From: DYRB01 sp963709645
Lineage (GTDB): Bacteria > Pseudomonadota > Gammaproteobacteria > Chromatiales > Chromatiaceae
Length of the DNA stretch: 64,000 bases
Direction: 5' to 3'
Assembly: GCA_963709645.1 (NCBI GenBank)
Contig: CAVPXP010000048.1
Coordinates: 124,001-188,000, forward strand
In this document: in pieces, positions 27,757 to 37,800 of the stretch
Layout of the letters: every line of letters begins with the position of its first letter
Position numbering within the stretch: position 1 is the stretch's first letter
Notes under the pieces: generated by a model
The model's input: the letters and a program-made list of their open reading frames with translations, nothing else
Told to the model about the DNA's origin: nothing
Database searches by the model: none
Position numbers and translations under genes: made by a program

Positions 27757-27926
27757 CCAGGAGCCTGTCGGACTTTGGATGAACCTACTGCGGAAGTGGG
27801 TGGACAGCCCATTTCGCCCCGGCTTTTCGTTACATAGAGCCCACTATGCGCCTCAAAACCGGAACTAAATGGTCTCATCCTCCCACTCCCTCGCTACGAT
27901 CCCCCTAAGTCCGACAGACTCCTAGG
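27757..27926. repeat. 170-bp MITE-like element with terminal inverted repeats
   Basis: Inverted repeats of about 22 bp bound this segment. The left end contains AGGAGCCTGTCGGACTT; the right end is its complement with two or three changes (AAGTCCGACAGACTCCT). The interior has lower GC than the flanking genes and no meaningful reading frame. Size and ends fit a non-autonomous transposon derivative or a remnant. No target duplication could be assigned. The rest of 27557-27983 holds nothing else recognisable. Confidence 0.6.
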
Positions 27927-27983
27927 GGCATGATTCCAGTAGCCCCCTCAGGGCGGCGAGCGGCGATAGGGGCCTTTGGCCGG

Positions 27984-30458
27984 CTAGCCTCGGGCAGCGA
28001 GGGCGAACTCCACATCTGCGGTGTAGTCAAACGGCTGCCCGGAAACGTCGATGCAATGGAGCCCAATGCTGTGTGCGCTTACGGAAACAAGTCTCTCGAT
28101 CGCGTGTGCCATTGTTCCATCGGTTTGCCCGCTCTCTGACTCGAAATCGGCCGAATCAACCAAGGCGTAGAGCGGAAATAAAGCCTCTGTTCTTGCCCAG
28201 AACATGGAGCCAGCGACGAGTGGACACGCAAGCACATCCAACGCCTCGACCCCGAGCCGTGCCGCCAAACTCAGCACTGCGTGCTTATTGCTGACCCAGT
28301 GCGTCGACATGGGCAGAAGGTGATCGTCCGGCGCGACCACGCCGATGGACGTGTTGCGAGAGAGGCTGTCGAGAATCTGGGGGATTTTGTCGGGATCAAG
28401 CAGTGAACCGAAGAGGCGTCTGCGCCATTCGGTGCCATCCTCTCGGTGCAATGATCTCTTCGTGTGCAATTTGCAGAATACTCGGCATCCGGCACGCGCA
28501 ATATATTCGAATGCCGTAAAGAACGGAAGGATGTCGCGGCCCCGGTTTTCGACGCCGATGATCAGCGGTCTGATATCGCTTCTATAGGCTCTCGCTGCCT
28601 CGGCACAGTCTTCAATCTTCGAATGCGGCGTTGTGATAATCATGCTGGGTTGATCGATGTGCCCGATGCGCGCCAGCATCTCAAAGATCTCAGGAAGCAC
28701 TTCGGGGTAGTATGAGTGAACGATGATAGCCACCTTGGACGGATCTAGCAGGTGGCGTGAAGAATCCTCGATCCTGCTTCGCGCCCCGGTGCGTACGCGA
28801 GCCTGTCGGAACGCCTCAAGGTACGCGTAACCGTGCGCTTGACGAGGCTCAAGGCGAGCGTCCTGTGCCAATCCACTCCAGGCGTCGATGAAGACAAGTC
28901 CGTTGCTACCGAAGTGCTTGGTCGCATCATCGATGGCGTTGACAGTCCACTGTTGAAATGCCCGCGGTGAAGAACTCCGCTGAATGACATCGTTCAGATT
29001 CTTGCGGGCCGTATTACCCCAATTTAGCTTAACGCAGCGATATAGATCATAGTCTGTCTGTGGGTAAGGTATGCCCTCGGGGTCGAGACCCTGCCAAGCG
29101 AACAGCGGCCCGCGAGCAGCTGCCGGAAGCCCCTCTGCTGCCGATGGTTCGAGCCAGGACTGCATCTGATTCTGACCCAATTCCAAAGCAGAGTCGAAGC
29201 CACAGGTGCGGGGATCGATGATCTCTACTGGGTCGGTGACCGCAAGATGGATTTCGCCAACCCCAAGTTCCCGGCATCGCGTCCGCCAACGCTCAGCCGT
29301 CGCGCGTGGGTCAGGGAGTGACGTCGGCTGATCGACGATTAACAATGGCCGACCAGAGACTCGCAGATACCGTAGGTCCTTGAGATAGGGTGCGATATGG
29401 TCTAGGACAGCCAGGTCGTCGGCTGGAGAGTGGCGCTCTTCAGTGACTGTGTCTTGACCAAGGCCAGTGCCCCGCCTCCCCCAGGCTTCATTAGCCCAGA
29501 GCAGACAATACTGGAAGTCGATGCTTGGGTCGGCGTGGAACAACTGGGCAGGCGTTTCAAGACGTATCTTACCGTCGAGCCAGAAGAATTTAAAACAGAA
29601 TGCGTCCAAGAGATAGTTCTTGGCTATCCGGATATGCCGCTTGATGACTTTGGATGCCTCTGAATCGTGATGTCCCAATTCCCCAGGGGCTCCCGGCCCA
29701 TGATGGTCGGGTAAAATGGATGTCGCATGCCTAATATCCGGCCGCGCGGTGCAGACTTCACCCCGCCGTCCATCGCTTTCGGAGTGGAAAAGGAACTGCG
29801 GACGATAGAATGCAACCGCAGAGTGGCATCTGGGGATAAAGTCTATTCGCGGGTTCTGCAGGAATACATATTGTTCATCAGACTCTACCTGTAGCTCAGG
29901 TGTGTCGAGTACTGGGGGAAGGCAGGTCCTCCCCTCCTTTCTTCCTTGTCTCACGTAATGCAACAGCGGGTTAGAGCCTGCGTGTCTGACGTCTGGATTC
30001 GAAGTGAGATAATAGGACACCGAGAAATGGCTGTTCGGGTTGCATCCCGTCCGCCAGCCGACCTCGCAGTAATGAAGAATCTCGTCGGAGACGTCCGGGG
30101 TATCAGCAAGATATTTGGCGCGGTACCAACTTGAATCGAAGAGGCCGGATGCGGCTATGCAGGCGACGTCGTCGCGGACGCGGGGTTCGGAAGGAGCGGC
30201 GGTTGGAGCGGATGAGTCGTAACCGGCTTCAACGGAGGCGACCGTCAGGCATCGGTGCGGACTGCGTTGGTGATCGTAGCGCGGAGCCCCCCTGCTCGAA
30301 AAGGAGGCGTTGTGGCCGGCGGATAGGAGGGCTGCGACATATGACAGCAGCGATGTGGGGTATGGTGGATCGGCTTCCAGAATGCGTCGACCAATTTCGG
30401 CAATTCGATCGGCGTCCTTATGGGCAAGGGCGTTGTGTAAGTCGCGAAACAGAGTCAT
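27984..30458 (-). CDS. WbsX/RgpF-type glycosyltransferase-like surface glycan protein
   Basis: An 824-residue multidomain protein. Residues about 105-185 carry two repeats of the kind SGLFDSSWYRAKYL...HYCEVGWRTGCNP, found in front of large polysaccharide glycosyltransferases. Residues about 215-530 resemble the WbsX domain (FCFKFFWLDGKIRLETP, YCLLWANEAWGRR, YLRVSGRPLLIVDQP, VFIDAWSGLAQDARLEPRQ). The C-terminal 220 residues match RgpF (VAIIVHSYYPEVLPEIFEML, GVENRGRDILPFF, CKLHTKRS). The start of the WbsX domain is eroded: the normal WWG...FTEW motif reads RRGEVCTAR. It may add or modify sugars in O-antigen or capsule. Codon use is less GC-rich than in the housekeeping block, which suggests acquisition. 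Confidence 0.78.
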   Translation of the reverse strand: MTLFRDLHNALAHKDADRIAEIGRRILEADPPYPTSLLSYVAALLSAGHNASFSSRGAPRYDHQRSPHRCLTVASVEAGYDSSAPTAAPSEPRVRDDVACIAASGLFDSSWYRAKYLADTPDVSDEILHYCEVGWRTGCNPNSHFSVSYYLTSNPDVRHAGSNPLLHYVRQGRKEGRTCLPPVLDTPELQVESDEQYVFLQNPRIDFIPRCHSAVAFYRPQFLFHSESDGRRGEVCTARPDIRHATSILPDHHGPGAPGELGHHDSEASKVIKRHIRIAKNYLLDAFCFKFFWLDGKIRLETPAQLFHADPSIDFQYCLLWANEAWGRRGTGLGQDTVTEERHSPADDLAVLDHIAPYLKDLRYLRVSGRPLLIVDQPTSLPDPRATAERWRTRCRELGVGEIHLAVTDPVEIIDPRTCGFDSALELGQNQMQSWLEPSAAEGLPAAARGPLFAWQGLDPEGIPYPQTDYDLYRCVKLNWGNTARKNLNDVIQRSSSPRAFQQWTVNAIDDATKHFGSNGLVFIDAWSGLAQDARLEPRQAHGYAYLEAFRQARVRTGARSRIEDSSRHLLDPSKVAIIVHSYYPEVLPEIFEMLARIGHIDQPSMIITTPHSKIEDCAEAARAYRSDIRPLIIGVENRGRDILPFFTAFEYIARAGCRVFCKLHTKRSLHREDGTEWRRRLFGSLLDPDKIPQILDSLSRNTSIGVVAPDDHLLPMSTHWVSNKHAVLSLAARLGVEALDVLACPLVAGSMFWARTEALFPLYALVDSADFESESGQTDGTMAHAIERLVSVSAHSIGLHCIDVSGQPFDYTADVEFALAARG

Positions 30459-30544
30459 TGTAGGGCCGGAGCGAAAGGAAGTGAGAATGAAATGTCAGGG
30501 TTATTGGTTGGGTAAACGTGCTCAGGCGACATCCTCTTGGGTAT

Positions 30545-32563
30545 CTATTCTATTCGCATGCGCGATAGCGCCAATTGGGTCGGCGAGAGTAGGGGCGGAT
30601 CAGATGCAAGAGGGGGCGTACTCAGTTGGATGTCGATGAGGTGCAGGGGTGCAGTGAACGGGGAGAACTGTTCGATGCCATTTGGCTGCGCCGCATAGGT
30701 GACCAGCAGTGAAAGAATGATGTCTCGGTTCCAGCGAGTGCGATCGATCGACCGTATGCGGAACGGGAAGTTGACGTCGCCATTGTCCATGACTAATTCA
30801 GTGCTGGTTAGGTAGTCGGGGGCGGCAAGGGTCGTCAGGTTGTGGTTTCCACCGATTACGGGGCTATCGTATATGATATAGACAGTATTTTGCGGGTCGA
30901 TCAGAATTTCCGGGAGGCTGAGTGAACGGTGGGTCCCTGAGGCAGGAGTGCAGGAGGAGTGGGTAAGAAACGGGGGAGCGAACTGATGGTGCCAGGCAGA
31001 TCCGTCAAACCAGAGGTGTTGGTGCTCCTCACGGTCATTCGGATAGTCGGTGCAGAAGGTGATGTGGGGGTGGTTGTCACCGTCCAATGTGATGTACGGG
31101 CCTGATTGCAGGCAGTGGCCCTGTTTAATGGTGTGGACAATCTCGGCATTCGCCGGATTGATGGGCAGTCTATATGGTCGGCCGGACGAGGAGTACCAGC
31201 TAAGCCCGGCGTCTCTTGATCTGGCATAGCCTAGGGTTGCCTCATCGACTGGGCCGTTGGCCAGAGGGCTTTGGCCGCGAAAGACAAAGGCTAGGTGCAG
31301 CGATCCATCAGTACCGGCAACCAGGGGCGCCCAGTAGATACGGACCGCACTGCGGTTTTCAATCGCCCCTGATAGGATGGGGGCGAGTCCATCGACCCAG
31401 CAACCGGTTAGTTCATCGTATGTCTTGATTCGTGCGTACTGGTTTTCTGAGGGCCCATCTCTGTAGAAGATCATCAGCGGGCCGCTGGGTTGCTGGCCGG
31501 CGGGGAAGACAAAGGATGGGAATGTTACCGGAGCCTGATCCGGGGCGTAGAGGTCGAGGCGTTCAGTCCAGCCGTCAATGCTGTTCGGCGCTGTGGCGCG
31601 GCGGTAGGTAATACGGGAGTCCTGTTCGGCGTACGTGAGATGGAGGTACCCTGAACGGTCCATTGCCAGGGCAACGCCGGGGTGGGGCTGGGGTCTTGGG
31701 TACTGGCCCGAGAGGTCGAATGTTGTCAATGTTTCGGAAGAAAGGTCTCGTTGCACGATGCGGAGGATGTGTTGGTCCATCCAGAAGGCACTAAATTGGT
31801 ATTGCCCACGGGTCAGTATGCTCTGGTCGCGCAGGTTGGAGGTACTGCTGGGTTCGGCGACATAGGCATTCCCAAGGTGGTAGAAGGAAAGCTGTCGAGC
31901 TGTGACAGAGTGGGCGACGGTGCCGGGGGCGGTACTCGCGAATCCAGCCCGATCGTGATCAGCTCGCGGAGCTGGTAGACGTTTTCTCGATATTAGCGAA
32001 AGGGGTGGATCGATTTCGTCGAGCTGATGGAGTAGGCGAGCCTTGCCGAGGAGGCGTGCATCCCCGTTCGGGGTTCCGGTACTGATGGACGCATCGAAGT
32101 GCCTGACGGCGCGCCCCTCGTCTCCGCGGGCGGCCGCAGCACGGCCGAGGGTGTTGTACACGCCTGCCACAAGGATGCGATTGATGACCTTGCCGTCACA
32201 TCCCCATGCTCGGGCGAGTCCGACGAATTGGCGGACGGCAGGGGCATCGTTGAAATGAAAATGCGCGGCCGCCGCGAGTAGGGCGATGTGGGCGCGCTCC
32301 GGGTGGTTCTGCAGGGTTGCGACGGTGATCTTCGTAAGGCTAGACCAGTCACCAAACTGCCACTGTGTCCAGGAACGTTCGAAAAGCGCGTCGTCGTCTA
32401 GAGAAGGGCTCGGGGCATGATGCGGCACATTGCTTGGGGTGGGGGCTTGTGGGCCGTCCACTGGTGCGGAATCTGGGTGAGAGTTGTGACGGGCTGGTCG
32501 CTGTTTATCTGCGCGCCGGCGCTCAGCTTTGAGTTTGCGAAGCCGACGCTTTGAGCGTTTCAC
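30545..32563 (-). CDS. beta-propeller-like BNR repeat protein
   Basis: A 672-residue protein. A very basic N-terminal tail (KRSKRRLRKLKAERRRA) precedes a helical, TPR-like part (about residues 60-190). Residues about 225-640 form repeats with Asp-box-like features (GVALAMDRSGYLHLTYAEQDSRITYR; GPYITLDGDNHPHITFCTDYP; TVYIIYDSPVIGGNHN), resembling BNR-4 family proteins. Sialidase-type propellers bind or hydrolyse glycans; no catalytic residues can be assigned. There is no signal peptide. Its start overlaps the stop of the upstream gene (ATGA), so the two are co-translated. Function unknown, probably glycan-related. Confidence 0.65.
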   Translation of the reverse strand: MKRSKRRLRKLKAERRRADKQRPARHNSHPDSAPVDGPQAPTPSNVPHHAPSPSLDDDALFERSWTQWQFGDWSSLTKITVATLQNHPERAHIALLAAAAHFHFNDAPAVRQFVGLARAWGCDGKVINRILVAGVYNTLGRAAAARGDEGRAVRHFDASISTGTPNGDARLLGKARLLHQLDEIDPPLSLISRKRLPAPRADHDRAGFASTAPGTVAHSVTARQLSFYHLGNAYVAEPSSTSNLRDQSILTRGQYQFSAFWMDQHILRIVQRDLSSETLTTFDLSGQYPRPQPHPGVALAMDRSGYLHLTYAEQDSRITYRRATAPNSIDGWTERLDLYAPDQAPVTFPSFVFPAGQQPSGPLMIFYRDGPSENQYARIKTYDELTGCWVDGLAPILSGAIENRSAVRIYWAPLVAGTDGSLHLAFVFRGQSPLANGPVDEATLGYARSRDAGLSWYSSSGRPYRLPINPANAEIVHTIKQGHCLQSGPYITLDGDNHPHITFCTDYPNDREEHQHLWFDGSAWHHQFAPPFLTHSSCTPASGTHRSLSLPEILIDPQNTVYIIYDSPVIGGNHNLTTLAAPDYLTSTELVMDNGDVNFPFRIRSIDRTRWNRDIILSLLVTYAAQPNGIEQFSPFTAPLHLIDIQLSTPPLASDPPLLSPTQLALSRMRIE

Positions 32564-33759
32564 GACCGGGGCTCGCCAAGGAGGATGTCCTTGATCAAGT
32601 CAATTTGTGCTTCGGCGCGGATCAATTCTTCGTCCATCCGTCGCTGACGGCCTTCAAATTCGGGGACATGGCCATCGAGGTCCGAGTCCGGTCTCGGCGG
32701 TAATTGCAGAAAGGGGGTGAAGTTGACCAGTTCTGGGCGACTTGCCGGGGTAACGTGCGACTGCCCGTCGCTCAATACGGTAAGGCTGCATAGCTGGGAC
32801 CTGAGATCGCTGGCTAGGCGCCTTTGATCGTCGCGCTCTTGCGTCAGTTGGGCGACCGCGGCCTGGTGTTGTCGAATCAGTTGCTCGACCTGGGCTACGT
32901 GCTCGTCCACTAACTCGGCCTGAGCGTCGCGCGCTTCTGTCAACTCCTCGATCTGGCGTTGGCGATGGGTCGCAAGCGCAGTTGCCTGTTCCTGGCGCCG
33001 CGTGAGATGGCTGTTCTCCTCTTTGAATGCCCAAACTTGCGGCTCCAGCAAGGCGCGCCAATCTCGGACAAAAAAGGCGTCGCCAAGGGCGGGATGCAGC
33101 CCTTCAATGACCTCGACCGTTCGGAAGCCATGGCCGGCGAGGAAGTCAGTCAACTGCCCCAGCGTGCCCCCGTCGATGCGAAGCGTCTGCCCATCCAAGA
33201 CGACGCGCGCCCAAACGAAATCGAGGTTGTCGAGGTAACAACCTGTCCCTTCGAGGATGGGCAGGGCTGGCAGGCAGTCAACAAAGATCCAGTTTGGTGC
33301 GGGAAAAGCGAGTGAATCGCGAGCGTCAAGAAGCCCCTCAAGGCGGCATTCGGGCATGGTTTGGGTCCTGACGGCGCGAAGGTTGGGCCAAACCGCGCGC
33401 AGCTCGTCGACGCAGACCCGGCCATCGGCGGACGGGTTGGACGTTACGTGGTAAGCGGCTTCTGTGCCATCTTGGCCGCCCAGCAATGCGCAGGCCGCGC
33501 TCCAGCCCCTGATCTTGCCGACGGCGGTGGAGAGCCCGTTTGTCTTGCCAGGGTCGGCGTCGATCAACAAGAGCCGCTCTACGGCGAGATCTTCCCAAAG
33601 GTGAGCCGCGGTAACTCCGTTTCCCGCGCCAACATGGACGACGCTGCTGGGCGGTGCAACGCGGCGCATGATGTCGAGGGTATGACGGGCGGTAGGTGAG
33701 GGCAAAGTGGCCGTGGGAAGACGGGTTGGCATGCGTGTTACCGAAGACAGTACTTGCAT
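32560..33759 (-). CDS. FkbM-like methyltransferase domain with C-terminal coiled coil
   Basis: A 399-residue protein of two parts. Residues about 25-240 look like a Rossmann-type methyltransferase: VVHVGAGNGVTAAHLWEDL as motif I, an acidic LLLIDADP, then NWIFVDCLPALPILEG and VLDGQTLRIDGGTL. Residues about 245-320 form a Gln/Glu-rich coiled coil, followed by a Pro-rich segment and a short final helix. Proteins with this layout occur in glycan and glycosyltransferase clusters. The start at 33759 is uncertain; the ATG at 33732 is an alternative. It precedes and overlaps the BNR gene. Confidence 0.6.
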   Translation of the reverse strand: MQVLSSVTRMPTRLPTATLPSPTARHTLDIMRRVAPPSSVVHVGAGNGVTAAHLWEDLAVERLLLIDADPGKTNGLSTAVGKIRGWSAACALLGGQDGTEAAYHVTSNPSADGRVCVDELRAVWPNLRAVRTQTMPECRLEGLLDARDSLAFPAPNWIFVDCLPALPILEGTGCYLDNLDFVWARVVLDGQTLRIDGGTLGQLTDFLAGHGFRTVEVIEGLHPALGDAFFVRDWRALLEPQVWAFKEENSHLTRRQEQATALATHRQRQIEELTEARDAQAELVDEHVAQVEQLIRQHQAAVAQLTQERDDQRRLASDLRSQLCSLTVLSDGQSHVTPASRPELVNFTPFLQLPPRPDSDLDGHVPEFEGRQRRMDEELIRAEAQIDLIKDILLGEPRS

Positions 33760-34801
33760 CTGATCGTCCCATCGACGGCTGGCGAACTCGCGGCATCGGC
33801 CGGCAGGCGCGTCGGATCAGGCACGGGGGGCACCGATGCGGTTCGAGGGGGTGGTCCCGGCTGCACGCGTTGTTTCGGAGAAACGGTCTGCTGACAAGGA
33901 TTTGCATCGGAAACAGGGCGGCGGAATTGTTCCGGCGACGCGTCACCCTGGCCACTTTTCTGTCCGAAGCCTACACGACATCGGCGGTCATCGCCAGATC
34001 GACCGACCGCGGCCAAGGCTTTCTTCGTCCGGGGTGGGTGACCCTGCCGATTCCCTGTTCAGAGTGTGTCATTTAGGTCAAGCGATAACAGCGTGCCGAG
34101 GCGTTGAGCGGCACAACCTGGGCCCTGGCATCCTCTGTGATGCAACGGCAGTTGCTTTTGCCTGCGCGCGCGCGGGCGGGCGACGGGGTATCATGTATTC
34201 GATCTCCGAACGACGCGGTGCGCAACGGTGGCAACACCCGTACATCCTGCGCCGCAGAGCGGAGCCACGTTCTGAGATTTACTCGGAATGGTACTCTGTA
34301 ACACCCGAGTGTATAACATAAATATGCTGATAATCGATCTGCGTTCACCAACCCGCGAGCCACTGTGCTACGCTCGCTTCGCGGGCGAAGCGGGCGGCCA
34401 TGGCGCGGTGTTTAGGCGCCGTAGTGGTGCCTAGGCCCCTGGCGCGAGCCCCCGTCCACCGCACCGCTTGGTTTTCCGGTGCCCGGGCAGCAGGCGCCTT
34501 GGTTCTGTCGTACTGTCCAGACTCGGATGCGTCAACCTCGCATCTACCCTTCATTCGGATACAGGTCGGAGCACTGGGCGCGGGTCATCCGCTCCATGTT
34601 CTGGGCTGCGCATTGAGGGCGTAGTTCGAACACCAAGCTGCCGTAGGTCCTGCTACGCCGTCGTTCTTGGGTCGAGCCACTGCGAAGCTGCGGAGCGGTG
34701 GTATTGCTGGACCGAGCTTCCGACGGCGAGGGCTGACCTTCGCGCCTGTTCTCAACAGCGGGGCGCCAAATCCAGGATTGAGTTGCATTCCCACCGTTTT
34801 A
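33760..34801. other. 1-kb non-coding region upstream of the PKS operon
   Basis: No convincing gene lies in this stretch between divergent operons; the open frames show no family features. At 34281-34310 an interrupted palindrome ACTCGG...CCGAGT (18-base spacer) is followed directly by the A/T-rich GTATAACATAAATATG (34311-34326), which could hold a promoter. At 34377-34394 CGCTTCGC/GCGAAGCG forms a hairpin. The long leader before the PKS start (about 480 bases from the A/T-rich box) is noteworthy. Promoter assignment is inference. Confidence 0.4.
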
Positions 34802-37800
34802 ATGATGCCACGCGCCTTGTTGACAGCCAGTTCCGAGCACCTCGCCATTGTGGGGTGCGCCTTTCGGTTCCCGGGAGCAAACTCCCGGGATGCCTTGTGG
34901 CAGGCATTGATCGGTGGTCGCGATCTGGTGACATCGGTTGACCCGACCCGATGGGCTCAGGACGCCGTCCTGCACCCACGCAAGTCCGAGCCGGGGACCA
35001 GCTATACCTTCGCCGCCGGCTCGCTCGGCGATATCGCGGGTTTCGATGCTGAGTTCTTCGGGATCTCGCCCCGCGAGGCGGTCCAGATGGACCCACAGCA
35101 GCGCATCCTGCTCGAGCTCGCCTGGGAGGCCTGCGAAGATGCGGGGGTTCCGCCGTCGCACCTCCAGGCCAGTCGCTGCGGCGTCTTTGTCGGCGTCTCT
35201 GCCACCGACTACGCGTACCGCCTCGCCGACGATCTGGGGGCCATCGACGCGACCACGATGACGGGCAACACGGCGAGCATTGCAGCAAACCGTCTGTCCT
35301 ATTTCTTCGACCTGCGTGGCCCCAGCATGGCGGTCGACACGGCCTGTTCGTCGTCGCTGGTGGCTTTTCACCAAGCCTGCCGCTCGATTCTCAGCGGCGA
35401 GTCGACTGCGGCCCTGGCGGGTGGCATCGGGCTGCATCTGCACCCCTTTGGATTCCTTGGGTTTTCCAAGGCATCGATGCTGTCGCGCCGCGGCCGATGC
35501 ACGCCGTTCGATGCCGAGGGCGATGGTTATGTCCGCTCGGAAGGCGGCGCCCTGGTCCTGATCAAGCGGCTCGATGATGCGATTGCGGCGGGTGACCGCG
35601 TCCTGGCTGTGGTGCTAGGGTCTGCCGTCAACACGGATGGGCGCAAGAAGGGCCTGACCGTGCCCAGCCACCTGGCCCAGGAAGATCTCCTGCGGGACGT
35701 CTACAGGCGCTGCGGTATCGCCCCGGACCAGATTGATTATATCGAGGCCCATGGCACGGGAACGGCCGTCGGCGATCCAATCGAGACGCGAGCCTTGGGG
35801 GACGCCCTTGGGCGAAATCGATCGGCAGGGCGGCCGCTGTTGATCGGCTCGGTGAAGAGCAATGTCGGACATCTTGAGGTGGCATCCGGGATGGCTGGAC
35901 TGGTTAAGGCGCTGCTCTGCCTCGAGCACCGTCAGATCCCGCCGACCATCAACGTCGGGACACCCAACCCCAACATCGACTTTGATGCATGGAACTTGCG
36001 TGCAGTCACCGACCCCACGCCCCTCGATGCCGGCCGTCGGCTCGTCGTCGGGGTCAACTCTTTTGGTTTCGGCGGGGCGAACGCGCATGTCGTTGTCGCG
36101 AGCCCGGAGTCGCTCCCCAGGGGCATCCAGGCGGTGCCGGCGGGTGAAACGACGGCCCCTCTCCTCCTGTCGGCGCGCGGCGCGCCCGCCCTTGCCGCGC
36201 TGGCGAGCGCCCTAGCGACCCACCTTCGGGGGCGGCCAGAGGTGGATCTTTACGATGTCGCGGCCGCCTTGGCCTTTGGTCGCGACACCCTCACGGACCG
36301 ACTTGCCGTCTTCGCCGGGGGCAGGGAAGCAACCGCCGAGGCATTGACGCGGTTCGCGTATGGCGAAACGCCCGCCGGTCTGGTCACCGGGCGGCTCCTT
36401 CCCAGGGCTCAGGGGCCGGTATTCGTGTTCGCTGGCAACGGGTCCCAATGGGTGGGCATGGGACAAGCCCTGCTGGAGGAGAATGCCTCGTTTCGCGCCG
36501 CTGTCGAGGCGGTGGATGCACTGTTCGCCCCCTTGGGCGGTTTCTCGCTCGTCGCTGCGCTGCAGGAACCAGCCAGCGCCGATTGTCTGGCCGCGACGGA
36601 GGTTGCTCAACCCCTCCTTTTCGCCGTTCAGGTCGGGTTGACGCGCCTGTTCGCAGACCGCGGTATCGCCCCTCTGGCGGTAGTCGGTCATAGCGTCGGC
36701 GAGGTGGCAGCGGCTTGGGCCTGTGGCGCCCTGACCCTTGCCCAGGCTGTGACCGTGATCTACGAGCGTAGCACCCACCAGGCATCGACTCGGGCCTCTG
36801 GGCAGATGACTGCAGTTGCCATTGGCGAGACTGAGGCGCGGGCCCTCCTTGAGGGCCTTGGTATCACCGCGCAGATTTGTGTTGCCGGTATCAATAGCGC
36901 ACGCTCGATTACGGTGGCTGGTCGAGAGAATGCGCTGGCTCATTTTGAGGCCGCCCTGTCGGCCCGCTCCATCTGGTTTCGTCGGCTGGCTCTGGACTAT
37001 GCCTTTCACAGCCCTGCGATGGATCCGATCCGCGACGCCCTGATTGAGGCGCTTGCAGACCTATCCCCTTGCGAGAGCGCAGTCCCCTTCTACTCGACGG
37101 TCAGCGGATCCCTGCTGTCCGGCTCTGCGCTGAATGCCGACTACTGGTGGCGCAATGTGCGCCAACCGGTGCGCTTCCATGAGGCCGTCAAGGGGCTTGT
37201 CGAGGCCGGCTTCAACGCCTTCATCGAGATCGGACCGAGCCCTGTCCTCCGCGCTTACCTGAATGAAACGATCAAGGACGCAGCAGAGGATGGGTTGGTC
37301 CTGCCAACGCTGTCGCGTGATGCGGCAGACCCCGCACAGATTGACCGGGTTTTTCACCAGTTGCTCCTCAGTGGCATTGCGTTCGATTGGGGGCGACTGT
37401 TCCCGAGGCGCGGGCGTTTCGTTGATCTGCCTCACTACCCATGGCAACGCGAGCGCTATTGGCGGGCCACCACCAGTGAGGGGTACGGTCTCATCGATCG
37501 GCGGAAGGAGCACCCGATTCTGGGATATCGCCTGAAAGAGGACCTCTTCCACTGGGAGAATCACCTCGATACCAGCCTCTATCCCCTTTTGGCCGATCAT
37601 GCGGTGGGCGATGCCGTGGTGTTTCCGGCAGCTGGTTTTGTTGAGATGGCGTTGGCTGCCGCGACCCTGTGGCGGCCGGATCAGGCGTCTGACATCGAGG
37701 GTCTGGAGATTGCGGCCCCGCTGCTGCTGGAAATCGATTGCTCCAAGACGCTGCGCTTCCAGATCGATGCGCGCGATGGCAGCTTTAACATCCGCAGCCG

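Noticed and set aside
33836..34321. 161-residue plus-strand frame before the PKS
   Set aside because: Composition is Arg/His-rich and irregular, without similarity or a ribosome site; treated as non-coding.
34667..34801. 45-residue N-terminal extension of the PKS reading frame
   Set aside because: It has no family similarity and no ribosome site; the KS homology begins just after 34802.
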